From positions 1 to 64,000 of the forward strand of contig JAMPDA010000005.1 of assembly GCA_023665905.1 (NCBI GenBank): 64,000 bases of DNA, in the 5' to 3' direction. The DNA is from Roseburia sp. GTDB lineage: Bacteria; Bacillota; Clostridia; Christensenellales; Pumilibacteraceae. A program made the translations under genes and the position numbers. Below, in pieces: positions 50,901-58,299 of the stretch. The notes below the pieces were generated by a model. The model searched no databases. It was given only the letters and a program-made list of their open reading frames with translations, and had not been told where the DNA came from. Positions within the stretch are counted from its first letter, which is position 1. The number at the start of each line of letters is the position of its first letter.

Positions 50901-51879
50901 TTTTTACAAAGCGACGCTTACGATAACAGAGAAAAAACTCGATATGTCGGGCGTGAGTTTCAATAACAAAACCGTCACGTATACCGGCAACGCGTTCTCG
51001 CTCTCCATATCGGGCGTGCTCCCCCAAGGTGTTTCGTATTCGTACGAGAACAACGGTCAGACGGAAGTCGGCGAGCATACGGTCACCGTTCACTTTTACG
51101 GTCCGCCCAATTACGGGCAGATCGAGGACATGACCGCCAAGCTGATAATAGAAAAAGCGGTATACGATATCAACGTAGCGTTCCCCAACGCCACCGTAGC
51201 GTATACGGGCAACCCGCATTCGCTTTCGCTGCGCGGCGTTTTGCCCGCGGGCGTTACCTACGAGTATCTGAACAACTCCCGTACCGTCGTAGGCTCGCAG
51301 ACGGTAACCGTCAGGTTCACGGGCGACACCAAAAACTACGCGCCCATACCCGACGTGACGGCTACGCTCACCGTCGTCCCCGCTTCGTTCGGCGTAACGA
51401 ACGTTTCGCTCGAAAGCAAAATTTTGGCGTACGACGGCAATACGCATAGTCTTGCGGTCGAGGGAGCTCTGCCTACGGGCGTGACCGTCAAGTATTATGC
51501 GATCGTCGACGGCAAAGAGGTCGAGTTCGACGGAGCGACGGCGGCGGGAACGTACGACGTAGTCGCAAAGTTCGTCCTTTCCGACAGTGAAAACTACAAG
51601 GCTATGCGCCCGCTTAACGCCAAGCTTACGATAACCGCGCCCGAAAAACCCGTCGAGTCGCCTATCATCAAGCCGTCTGCGGACGAGGTTGAAGCTCCCG
51701 TTTCGGTCGTAGGCAACGACGATAAGCAGGCTACCCCCGTTCTCGGCGAGGTCTCGGAAATAAAAGACTTCCCGTATTGGATAGTCGCGGTCTGCGTGAT
51801 AGGCGCGGAAGTGATAGCCATGGCGGTCATGGGCTGTTATATCGCGTTCGGCGCGTACAAAAGGAAAAAGCGTAAATAG
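44920..51879 (+). CDS. Giant surface protein (2319 aa): beta-helix repeats, Cys motifs, six MBG-like domains, C-terminal anchor
   Basis: Signal peptide at about 1-34. From about 100 to 800 are Gly-rich parallel beta-helix repeats (GGGVYV, SGGxISxN), like pectin-lyase-fold adhesins. From about 830 to 1250 are repeats with paired cysteines (CDECKKRF, CNVCQTHF). From about 1747 to 2240 are six MBG-type beta domains (YDLKDVKF, YDFTAHF, LDMSGVSF, YDINVAF and others with TYxGN-like turns). A membrane helix (WIVAVCVIGAEVIAMAVMG, about 2290) and tail KRKKRK end it. It would stand well above the cell wall. Codons 398-401 contain G10 (46113-46122), a candidate phase-variation tract. First gene of a three-gene cassette. 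Promoter at 44668. Likely adhesin; ligand unknown. Confidence 0.8.
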   Translation: MGKLKASLLAMAFFIFVTAATLFSFAVVSSDDRTAAEETLTVSASASAARAVATHNHNASKWKEYTGGNLTGPNTDTDNDAHWYYLTKNLTGVKITIKGNVILCLNSHYLTGSAAGSVITVGQNARFTLCDCQHDTSPGRIRQGTSDLGGGVHINEGGTFIMKGGTIRANKAVRGGGVYVGSGGTFRFLYGRIRKNNAASGTVNGDSANGNGAGVYIATGGKFYMEDGEIFQNTAEFSGGGVYIANNGSGNYGSGAFEMSGGVISNNIAGNGAGVSLNKGTFKMTGGTIGGTELGQYPMNDKDETEAAVQGGNTATVRGGGIFNAGGAVTISGSSAIKFNNNNAATTDELSGGGGIHVIQTSDGIKGTVTVTGGTIESNSSWRGGGVFVGRNGEFEASGGGISNNSSTGNGGGVYAQGGTVKISGTVEISKNTVASNGSGGGVFVEGFPDTAAGGKMIADGGVIMSGGSIKEHTAYSGGGVHIGVSGNFTLSGGEISDNTAADVGGGAYVYGGGLLTVSGGYISGNKALGGSGGGVCVASYGKDEAKVAGEFVMENGEISDNTAKAGAGVASLGAVTVKNGKIAGNTAEGGGGGVLVQGATLTISGGAISGNAAQTGGGLYVWDAGSKLDMSAGTVSGNTATQQGGGAYVSAAFTMTGGTIGGLTDGDRNSAATGGGVYVVSLASFDLNGGAIAGNIASSNGGGVYVDGEFKIQSGTVSGNKAANGGGVYVYGAMSVSGGVITDNKKSSDGVTNSNVYLVNGKTMTVIGALKSDARIGVTVPSGVIAYAFTDGYGANNAISGVINKPSKYFFADTGTCLWLNAAGEAAVGHNITDQKDYKKATCFEDGTYAYWYCDECKKRFGNAECTSVLTIDPVIPAGHVTAAVPAVPATCLTAGNIAHAKCNVCQTHFKDTVDLTAIGEDVYVIAALGHNFAVDLDESKAATCVESGVRALYCTRDNCGTTKTETVAPIAHDGKAEAREDANCTTSGRYAYFLCQKGCNLYWYDADGDGKYESSGSKLSDAVMPATGHDYGSPIAPVWSWSDDFTKATAKFVCNTCGKDHTEEAKVGDDPLIKPQTCTQNGSVTYTATVTYTGYGTFTDAAIERLVAPGHSWVANWSDWQSDGEGGYTISVTFSCNATAPHSEDGTDITIARTSSVAATCVADGEDVWSASVRFNETTYNAPPHKVVIRATGVHSYNIEKTIDRAPTCTEVGSKSVHCSVCGASKEGTEESVPALGHKWAITVNDGAHREYTAFEPFRLAGINVTFTCDNDENATHAYTFMGGTTAATVKHNSGDCLRIGDTSVKFTATIPTYGEYTHTVNGIVVSRRNAQNAVWEYSSDDSNWTELNKNASFEYDPNKTYAVRVSFDKYAADGTGRYEILIGDRFGAANTYTYTLAEYGDYSLADSSRSLTVNKKQIDAGGAKWISGGVELLNGYIVSDGGKYKYYSSSVADSRQVTNAAVRYASGTVTVAYPVPAGHGGIYRATYGDSTVTANASGKYTAVATLTLVDADNYYFAAADGATLNADGTVTVEKEWYAAICDNGFTGIIAGWTFGTSASPLPELEHDDGRDETVMLTLYRNGAAIRTFDRGAYGNYINGNMPVGDYTLIATVGTVDDGGVSYEGFSNYTFTFTVGAATLAITNESALKATVNATYDGKLHINDTAPIASALVSDGTGYWLGSDLYASGLTVMFGTSQNGAFVSANELKKNAAKAFINAGGYTAYFKISALNYADVIGSFRVEIEKAAYDLKDVKFEDKTVTYDKSATWSIEITGVPNGVKATFENNGHTNANESGYSVTATLTFDDAVNYKFVNSAVQNDPHIKNDGKLAEYSATLIVKKAVYDFTAHFADDELFYDGNPHSIYIAVDGGELPEGVSVTYEGNGRTVSGKHTVTAKFKGDYDNYVAIENMTATLWIKKVAVGLDLRFDSAEFDYDGEPHRIELVGLTEDLLKLVDVAYTDRSGVNNGMYNATATVTLKDPVNYEFAPDTKTFYKATLTITEKKLDMSGVSFNNKTVTYTGNAFSLSISGVLPQGVSYSYENNGQTEVGEHTVTVHFYGPPNYGQIEDMTAKLIIEKAVYDINVAFPNATVAYTGNPHSLSLRGVLPAGVTYEYLNNSRTVVGSQTVTVRFTGDTKNYAPIPDVTATLTVVPASFGVTNVSLESKILAYDGNTHSLAVEGALPTGVTVKYYAIVDGKEVEFDGATAAGTYDVVAKFVLSDSENYKAMRPLNAKLTITAPEKPVESPIIKPSADEVEAPVSVVGNDDKQATPVLGEVSEIKDFPYWIVAVCVIGAEVIAMAVMGCYIAFGAYKRKKRK
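46113..46122 (+). repeat. Poly-G tract (G10) inside surface protein gene
   Basis: Ten consecutive G residues encode S-G-G-G at codons 398-401. Elsewhere in this gene Gly is written GGC/GGT/GGA, so an uninterrupted run is exceptional. Removing one G gives a stop at 46181-46183; adding one gives a stop at 46131-46133. Either would release a truncated protein without the anchor. Confidence 0.9.
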
Positions 51880-51897
51880 ACGCTAACGGAGAACATT

Positions 51898-54800
51898 ATG
51901 GTCAGAAAAAGGCTTTTATTTCTTATATGTTTGTTGTGTGCGCTGTGTGCTCTTGCGGCGGCGACCGGGTTTTCGGCGACGCTCGCAAACGCCGATGCGG
52001 TCGCGCTCGCCGACGGGTCGAACAATATTCGAACATCGTCGGGCGGCGCGGTTTCCGCAATTCCCGAATGGACGTACGGCGACGATAATATCGTTTCATA
52101 CTCTTTCCGACCCGAGCACGGCGACACTGCGTACTACACTCTTTCAGCCGCCGACGGGCAGGAGCTCGAAAAGTTCGCCGTCACGTATATCGGCGATACC
52201 TCTATATTCTGCGAAGTCAAGGACGGGCAGGCGGACTTAAACAAGTCGTTCAGAGTGAACTCGCTCAACGCATACCTTAAAACGTTGAAAGCGGGCGAGT
52301 ACAAGCTCGGCGTAGTTGCGCCCGCCGGCACGGCGACGTCGCCGCACACGCATTGGTGGGACGGCGATACCACTTGCACCGTGACTTCGTATTCGGAAGC
52401 GACCGCCGAAATCGATCTCAAAGTCAACGCTTTCACGCTTACCGCGGGTAACGTGGGTACTGGCGCGAGCGCGAGAGTTAAGTATAACGTGCTTACGCCT
52501 CAGGTCGCTTATTCGGGCGAGAATAACAACCTGCCGCAGGTAGAGCTTGCGTTTAAGACGAGCGGCGGCGATACTCGCGTTCTCGTCGAGGGCGAGGACT
52601 ACGCGCTTTCGAGCGATAACGTGAACGCGGGGTCGGCGAGTTTTTCGATAACGGGCATAGGCGGTTTTTCGGGCACGGTCGAGATATCCGACGCGTACGA
52701 GATCGTTCAAGCATACAACGCGGTGAGCGACGTTTTCGTCGTGCGCTGGAAGTACGGCGAGTACGATCGCGCGGTCAATCTTTTTTCCGCCGACGTGAAT
52801 TGGGGTGAGGACGATCTGTATTTCTCGATTACCACAGAGCTTATAGACGATCCGCTTAACCCCGCGTACGTGGATGGGCTGGACGAGATTCGCTTGACGG
52901 ACGGCATGGTGTCGCCGTATGTCGAAGCGCTTTTGAATAAGCTCGACGCGGGAACGCCTTACTACCTCTACGCGACTGTGCAGGGCGGCGCGAACTACTA
53001 CGACGCGCAGGAGCATACGCAGTTCGATATCGTTGAGGTCACGAACACTTGGAAAACTATCCCTTCCGTCGTCGGCTGGGAATGGCACGGCTTCGACGAA
53101 AACGCGAATATGATAAACGCCGTCCCCGCGTTTGGCGACAGCGTTAAGTTCTCGATATACATCAAGGACGGCGACGGGTATACCGCGCTTAAATTCGACG
53201 GCAAGACTGACTTCGAGCTTGAAGAAGCCGAGGGCGTTAAAAAGCTTCCCGCGAGCGTTTCGGCAGTCCTTTCCGAGCTCGACGCGGGCACGTACTATCT
53301 GTTCGCGAGCGTCGTTTCGGATACTGCCAACTACTCGTCGATCAACGAAACGTTCAGCGCTGACGCGCTCGTTCCGTTCAGAGTGACGCGCGCTACGAAC
53401 TATTGGACGCAGATCCCCAAGATCTCCAACTGGTCGTACGGCAACTACGATCCCGAGGTTAACGCAATTTCGGCGGCTTCGGCGCACGGCTCGTCCGATA
53501 TAAAGTTCAGAATTTATAAGCAGAACGCGGATAAAGTCGTTTTGCTAAGCTTCGGCGGCACGACTGCGTTCGTGTTAAACGCCGATGGTGAAATCCCCGC
53601 CGCAGTGTCGGACGGGCTTAAAGCGTTGGAGGTCGGCAAGTATTATCTGCTTGCCGAGGTTGCGGCGACCGATAACTATACCGGACTTTTGGAGGTTTTT
53701 GCCGACTATTCGGAGCTTCCGTCGTTCGACGTTATCAAGGCGGAAAACTATTGGGCAGTCACGCCGTCCGTTAACGCGTGGGCAGAGGGTGCGTATACCA
53801 ACGAGGACAACCTGCCCGTAGCTGCCGCGCATTTCGGCACTGCAAAGATCACGATCGTCGACGTTAACGACGAAGAGAACGTTATCTATGATTCGGAGAA
53901 CGGCATAAACAACCTTGCGCAAGCGGCGGTCGGCGCGTATCTTCTTACCGCTACCGTTGACGGAACGGACAGCTATACCGCTCTGACGACCGATATCGTT
54001 TTCCGCGTGTTCGTTCCCGAAACCGATAAGGTCGGTATTCCCTGGTGGTTGGTTCTGATAATCGTTATATGCTCGCTCGGCGTGCTCGCGTTCATATTCT
54101 GGTTACTGCACGAGAAAGGCGTTTTGCAAATGCTCACGAGCAAGATGATCGTTTCCATGCGCACGAAAGCGACCATGGACGCGACTATCGCCGCAGTCAG
54201 AGCCAATAAACTCGCCGAAGAAGCGAAAGAGAGCGTAAGGCTTGCCGAAGAACTCGACAGGCTCGAAGCCGAAAAGGTCGAAGCGGAGGATAGCGACGCG
54301 GACGACGACGGCGCGAGTATTCTCGTTTCCACGGATACGGCTACGGGGTACGCGACTTTCGTCAGATACCAAAAACCCTTCCAAGTCAAACTCATTCAAG
54401 CTCCCGACGAAGCCAAGGACTTTTACTCGCAGCTCAAAAACGAATTGCTAAGCTACAAAAAAGTCAAGAGCAAAGCGTCCAAGAGCTACGAGTCGTATAC
54501 GATCGGGCGAAATCAGCTGGCAAAGCTCGTCATTCGCGGAAAGACGCTGTGTCTGTACCTCGCGCTCGACCCCGACGATTACGCAGAAACCAAGTATAAG
54601 GTCGAGCGGTCGGAGAGCAAAAAGTATTCCGAAGTGCCTTGCCTGTACCGTATCAAGAGTATGCGCAGGGTCAAATACGCCGCGGAGCTTATCAAGACAC
54701 TGTGCGAAAAGTTCGGCGCGGAGCAGGGCGAGGTCGGGTCGGTCAATTACCGTCCGTACTACGAGAGCACCGAAAAGCTTTTGAAAAAGGGCTTGATCAA

Positions 54801-55017
54801 AAAAATAACCTACACGCGGAAAATAAGCGTTCCCGCCTCGACGGACGAAGCCGCGAACGCCGACGGGCAGAATGCGCAGGACGACATCGCGCTCGCGCAA
54901 AAAGAGGCCGCTTCTACTGCGCAGACGAACGATCCCGAGTTCGAAGCTACGCCGGCGGCAGGGGAAAAAGCAATGCGGACGGCGGTCCGAAAAACGACAA
55001 ACGCAAAAAATAAATAG
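51898..55017 (+). CDS. Single-pass surface protein with repeat ectodomain and unrecognised cytoplasmic domain
   Basis: A 1039-aa protein. Signal peptide about 1-30. The ectodomain (to about 710) holds about five related beta modules of roughly 110-120 residues, each opening with a Trp and G-x-Y/F pattern (IPEWTYGDD, FVVRWKYGEYD, VVGWEWHGFDE, ISNWSYGNYDPE, VNAWAEGAYTNE) and closing GxYyLxAxV. One membrane helix (WWLVLIIVICSLGVLAFIFW, about 714-735) is followed by an Ala/Glu-rich coiled coil (about 755-800), then a globular domain (about 825-950) with DFYSQLKNELLSYKKVKSK, RGKTLCLYLALDPDDY and VPCLYRIKSMRRVKYAAELI, and a disordered tail. I do not recognise the cytoplasmic domain. Start is 19 bp after the giant protein gene, with GGAGAAC. 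It may transmit or anchor the surface assembly to the inside. Confidence 0.75.
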   Translation: MVRKRLLFLICLLCALCALAAATGFSATLANADAVALADGSNNIRTSSGGAVSAIPEWTYGDDNIVSYSFRPEHGDTAYYTLSAADGQELEKFAVTYIGDTSIFCEVKDGQADLNKSFRVNSLNAYLKTLKAGEYKLGVVAPAGTATSPHTHWWDGDTTCTVTSYSEATAEIDLKVNAFTLTAGNVGTGASARVKYNVLTPQVAYSGENNNLPQVELAFKTSGGDTRVLVEGEDYALSSDNVNAGSASFSITGIGGFSGTVEISDAYEIVQAYNAVSDVFVVRWKYGEYDRAVNLFSADVNWGEDDLYFSITTELIDDPLNPAYVDGLDEIRLTDGMVSPYVEALLNKLDAGTPYYLYATVQGGANYYDAQEHTQFDIVEVTNTWKTIPSVVGWEWHGFDENANMINAVPAFGDSVKFSIYIKDGDGYTALKFDGKTDFELEEAEGVKKLPASVSAVLSELDAGTYYLFASVVSDTANYSSINETFSADALVPFRVTRATNYWTQIPKISNWSYGNYDPEVNAISAASAHGSSDIKFRIYKQNADKVVLLSFGGTTAFVLNADGEIPAAVSDGLKALEVGKYYLLAEVAATDNYTGLLEVFADYSELPSFDVIKAENYWAVTPSVNAWAEGAYTNEDNLPVAAAHFGTAKITIVDVNDEENVIYDSENGINNLAQAAVGAYLLTATVDGTDSYTALTTDIVFRVFVPETDKVGIPWWLVLIIVICSLGVLAFIFWLLHEKGVLQMLTSKMIVSMRTKATMDATIAAVRANKLAEEAKESVRLAEELDRLEAEKVEAEDSDADDDGASILVSTDTATGYATFVRYQKPFQVKLIQAPDEAKDFYSQLKNELLSYKKVKSKASKSYESYTIGRNQLAKLVIRGKTLCLYLALDPDDYAETKYKVERSESKKYSEVPCLYRIKSMRRVKYAAELIKTLCEKFGAEQGEVGSVNYRPYYESTEKLLKKGLIKKITYTRKISVPASTDEAANADGQNAQDDIALAQKEAASTAQTNDPEFEATPAAGEKAMRTAVRKTTNAKNK

Positions 55018-55033
55018 GAGCACAATAGATATC

Positions 55034-55261
55034 ATGTCGCAAAAAAACAAATTGGCAAAAGAGCTTCACGCTCTCGAAGAAGAAATCCAAACGCTCGAAT
55101 TCAAGCGTTCGAGGTCCATGGCGGTCATAATGGAAGCAATGTTGAACCGTACCGAGCCCAACGATATGGACGTTCGGTTTTTCAGAACGTTCAACGCCGA
55201 GATCGAGATCAAACGCGATCAGCTTCAAAAGTTGACGAAAGAGCTTGAAGGCCGGCTGTAA
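55034..55261 (+). CDS. Small coiled-coil protein, 75 aa
   Basis: Starts at ATG 55034, 17 bp after the stop of the surface protein gene, with AGGAG overlapping that stop codon. The whole chain is charged and helical (LAKELHALEEEIQTLEF, IEIKRDQLQKLTKELEG), predicting a coiled coil of two helices with a short break (NRTEPNDMD). No signal or membrane segment, so cytoplasmic. Its position suggests it partners the cytoplasmic coiled coil of the upstream protein. No family recognised; translation is likely but unproven. Confidence 0.6.
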   Translation: MSQKNKLAKELHALEEEIQTLEFKRSRSMAVIMEAMLNRTEPNDMDVRFFRTFNAEIEIKRDQLQKLTKELEGRL

Positions 55262-55482
55262 ATATTTATTCGATAAATTCGATAAAACTCCGAAAAGCCT
55301 ATCGAGCGTAGCGCTTACTTTTTCGTTGTTTAGATTTATCTTCGGTTAATATCAGCGCCGTTTACATTACACGCTCATATTGCTCGATAGCGCGCGTCTA
55401 ACAGAGAATTTGCAGTAAGGGGGACATACAACTTTGTCTCAATACGGTCAAAAACGAAATCGGACAAATTGGTTTAAAACGG

Positions 55483-55511
55483 TTTACAAACGCAATTCCA
55501 TGTGTTAAACT
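55483..55511 (+). promoter_or_regulatory. rpsO promoter
   Basis: TTTACA at 55483-55488, 17-base spacer and TAAACT at 55506-55511. The rest of the 347-bp gap 55262-55608 upstream of this shows no gene or strong structure that I could see. Confidence 0.6.
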
Positions 55512-55517
55512 ATTATA

Positions 55518-55572
55518 CGGGTAAAGTTGCCCATACCTTATTACCCGGTGGCGCGCTCTCCACGCGCCGACC
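55518..55572 (+). promoter_or_regulatory. Structured rpsO leader, candidate S15 autoregulatory site
   Basis: Two adjacent hairpins begin at the predicted transcript start: CGGGTAA (55518-55524) with TTACCCG (55541-55547), and GGT-GGCGCG (55547-55555) with CGCGCC-G-ACC (55563-55572). S15 commonly represses its own mRNA by binding such leader structures; the match here is structural only. Confidence 0.5.
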
Positions 55573-55608
55573 AAGGTTTAAGGTGAATCATTTTGTCGGA
55601 GGTTAAAA

Positions 55609-55872
55609 ATGGACAAACAAGTAAAAGCGGAGATCATTTCCAAATTCGCGACGCACGAGGGCGACACGGGAAGTCCCGAGGTGCAGATAGCGCTCCTCAC
55701 ATGGCGGATCAATCATCTGACCGAGCATTTAAAGACGCATCAAAAGGATCACCATTCGCGCAGAGGACTGCTCCAAATGGTTGGGTCGCGTCGCAGTCAG
55801 TTGAACTATCTCAAAGAGATAGATATCGAAAGATACCGCAGTCTTGTCGCTAAGCTCGAATTGCGCAAGTAA
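55609..55872 (+). CDS. rpsO: 30S ribosomal protein S15
   Basis: An 87-aa protein of the four-helix S15 fold that binds the 16S rRNA central domain early in assembly. Seen: [36 protein letters not shown] and [20 protein letters not shown], all rRNA-contact regions. ATG 55609 follows CGGAGG. Followed by a terminator and then pnp, the common rpsO-pnp order. Confidence 0.98.
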   Translation: MDKQVKAEIISKFATHEGDTGSPEVQIALLTWRINHLTEHLKTHQKDHHSRRGLLQMVGSRRSQLNYLKEIDIERYRSLVAKLELRK

Positions 55873-55884
55873 AACGGACATCCT

Positions 55885-55910
55885 CAAGGGGACGGCTTTT
55901 CGTCCCCTTG
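55885..55910 (+). terminator. Terminator between rpsO and pnp
   Basis: A perfect 10-bp stem, CAAGGGGACG at 55885-55894 and CGTCCCCTTG at 55901-55910, 6-base loop, then TGTTTGTATTT. Confidence 0.8.
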
Positions 55911-56046
55911 TGTTTGTATTTACGCGCGCTTTTTCGACCGCGGAAAACGGCGTCACGGCAAATGACGCCTGCGCTTTAAGAACCGCGAAAAGCGGCGCAG
56001 TATCGGAAGAACGGTCAATATAAGATTTTTTTCAGGAGAACATATT

Positions 56047-58239
56047 ATGGATTGCAAAATTTTCGAAACCGAGATCGGCGGACGCAAAGTAACCGTCGAA
56101 ACCGGCAAGTATGCCGGACAAGCCAACGGATCGTGTATCATTCGTTGCGGCGACACCGTAGTAATGACAAACGTCACCATGGCGGAATCTCCGCGCCCGG
56201 GTATGGATTATTTTCCGCTCGGCGTGGACTTTGAAGAAAAGCTCTATTCGATAGGCAAGATCCCCGGCAGCTTTAAGCGTCGCGAGGGCCGCGGCAGCGA
56301 CAAGGCGATACTCACTTCGCGCCTTATCGACCGTCCCATTCGTCCGCTGTTCCCCAAGGGACTTTTCAACGACGTATCGGTCGTTGCGACGGCGCTTTCT
56401 GTGGACACCAACATTCCGCCCGAAGTTTTCGGCATGCTCGGCTCGTCCATAGCGCTTTCGATATCGGATATCCCGTTCATGGGTCCGACTGGCTCCGTGG
56501 TCGTGGGTTGCGTGGACGGCAAGTACGTCATAAATCCCGACAACGAGCAGCGCGCCAAGAGCACTATGCACGTTTACGTTTCGGGCACCGCCGACGCCAT
56601 AATGATGGTGGAAGCGGGTGCGCACGAGGTGTCCGAGGAAGAAATGCTCGGCGGCATACTGTTTGCGCACGAGGAGATCAAAAAACAGGTCAAGTTCATC
56701 AACGACATAGTTAAAAAGGTCGGCAAGAAAAAGCGCGAGATGGAGCTTTATCATATCGGCGAGGACGTCGATAAGGACGTGCGCAAGTATGCGGACAAAA
56801 TGCTCGACAAAGCGCTCGACGAGTTCGACCGCAGCAAGCGTCAAGCCAATCAGGACGAAGTTCAAGCCGACGTCATGGAGCACTTCAAGGACGTGTACGC
56901 AGGCCGCGAGCGCGAGATATCCGACTCGCTCTACTACATGACCAAAGAGAAAGTGCGCGAAAAGATACTTTCTAAGGGTGTTCGTCCCGACGGCAGAAAG
57001 ACGACGGATATACGCGACATTTGGTGCGAGGTGGGCGTACTGCCGCGCACGCACGGCTCCGCGGTATTTACGCGCGGTCAGTCGCAGGCGCTTTCCATAT
57101 GCACGCTCGGCACGGCAGGCGACGCGCAAAAGCTCGACAACCTCGACGACGAGGAAACCAAGCGCTACATGCACCAGTACAATATGCCGCCGTACTCCAC
57201 GGGCGAAGCAAAACCGCTCCGCGCTCCCGGCCGTCGCGAGATAGGTCACGGCGCGCTTGCCGAACGCGCGCTCGAACCCGTCATTCCGTCCGAAGAAGAA
57301 TTCCCGTACACGATACGCGTCGTGTCCGAGATACTCTCGTCCAACGGCTCCACGTCGCAGGCGAGCGTTTGCGGCTCCACGCTGTCGCTCATGGACGCAG
57401 GCGTGCCCATCAAAGCGCCCGTAGCCGGCATTGCCATGGGTCTTATAAAAGACGACGAAAAGAACCGTCTCGCGATACTTTCCGATATCCAAGGGCTTGA
57501 GGACTTTTTGGGCGACATGGACTTTAAGGTGGCCGGAACGGAACACGGCATAACCGCCATTCAGATGGATATAAAGATCAAGGGCATCGACGAAAAGATA
57601 CTGCGCACCGCGCTCGAACAGGCGCGCGTCGGCAGACTGCACATTCTCGGCAAGATGCTCGCGGTCCTCGACAAGCCGCGCGACGCGCTGTCGCCGTACG
57701 CGCCCAAGATAATCATGTTCAACATCGATCCGGAAAAGATCGGCGACGTCATAGGCAAGTCCGGCAAGACTATCAACAAGATAGTCGAGGACACCGGCGT
57801 CAAGATCGATATCGAGGAAGACGGACGCGTGTTCATAGCCGGCGTCGATCAGGCGATGACCGACAAAGCCAAGGAGATAATACTTTCCATAGTAAAAGAT
57901 CCGGAGATCGGCGACATTTACGAAGGTCCGGTCGTGACGGTGCGCGACGAGTTGGGTGCGTTCGTAGAGCTGTCGCCCGGCCGCGACGGAATGATACACG
58001 TCGCCAAGCTCGGCAGATACGTCGGCAAGCGTCTCGAATCCGTTTCCGAAGTCCTCAAAGTGGGCGATATGGTAAGGGTCGAAGTCGTAAGCTTTACAAA
58101 GCAGGGCAAGATCGATCTTAAGCTCGTAGAGAAACTCACGGGCGACAAAATAGAAAAAGCTCCCGAAAGCGACAACGCCGCAGACGATCGCCGTCCGCGC
58201 AGACCGAGAGAAAGAAAGCCGCGCAAGTTCGACGACTAA
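56047..58239 (+). CDS. pnp: Polynucleotide phosphorylase
   Basis: A 730-aa 3'-5' exoribonuclease that uses phosphate to degrade RNA and is part of the degradosome. Two RNase PH domains (first with PRPGMDYFPLGVDFEEK and RPLFPKG; second with RGQSQALSICTLGT, GSTSQASVCGSTLSLMDAG), then a KH domain (IGKSGKTINKIVEDTG) and an S1 domain (GPVVTVRDELGAFVELSPG). The catalytic half includes DIQGLEDFLGDMDFKVAGT. ATG 56047 follows CAGGAG. The tail is Arg/Lys-rich. Full length. Confidence 0.98.
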   Translation: MDCKIFETEIGGRKVTVETGKYAGQANGSCIIRCGDTVVMTNVTMAESPRPGMDYFPLGVDFEEKLYSIGKIPGSFKRREGRGSDKAILTSRLIDRPIRPLFPKGLFNDVSVVATALSVDTNIPPEVFGMLGSSIALSISDIPFMGPTGSVVVGCVDGKYVINPDNEQRAKSTMHVYVSGTADAIMMVEAGAHEVSEEEMLGGILFAHEEIKKQVKFINDIVKKVGKKKREMELYHIGEDVDKDVRKYADKMLDKALDEFDRSKRQANQDEVQADVMEHFKDVYAGREREISDSLYYMTKEKVREKILSKGVRPDGRKTTDIRDIWCEVGVLPRTHGSAVFTRGQSQALSICTLGTAGDAQKLDNLDDEETKRYMHQYNMPPYSTGEAKPLRAPGRREIGHGALAERALEPVIPSEEEFPYTIRVVSEILSSNGSTSQASVCGSTLSLMDAGVPIKAPVAGIAMGLIKDDEKNRLAILSDIQGLEDFLGDMDFKVAGTEHGITAIQMDIKIKGIDEKILRTALEQARVGRLHILGKMLAVLDKPRDALSPYAPKIIMFNIDPEKIGDVIGKSGKTINKIVEDTGVKIDIEEDGRVFIAGVDQAMTDKAKEIILSIVKDPEIGDIYEGPVVTVRDELGAFVELSPGRDGMIHVAKLGRYVGKRLESVSEVLKVGDMVRVEVVSFTKQGKIDLKLVEKLTGDKIEKAPESDNAADDRRPRRPRERKPRKFDD

Positions 58240-58256
58240 AAATTCGATGTAATACT

Positions 58257-58299
58257 AAAAGCACCCCGATCGCGAATACATTAGCATGGGGTGTTTTTT
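58257..58299 (+). terminator. pnp terminator that overlaps the ribosome site of the next gene
   Basis: AAAAGCACCCC (58257-58267) pairs with GGGGTGTTTTT (58288-58298), 11 bp with one G-U, followed by the U-tract. The next ATG is at 58300, so the GGGG ribosome site is inside the 3' arm. Confidence 0.7.

Noticed and set aside
55262..55480. Possible small gene or ncRNA between the coiled-coil gene and rpsO
   Set aside because: No frame with a ribosome site, no strong hairpin with a T-run, no promoter of good quality other than that of rpsO.
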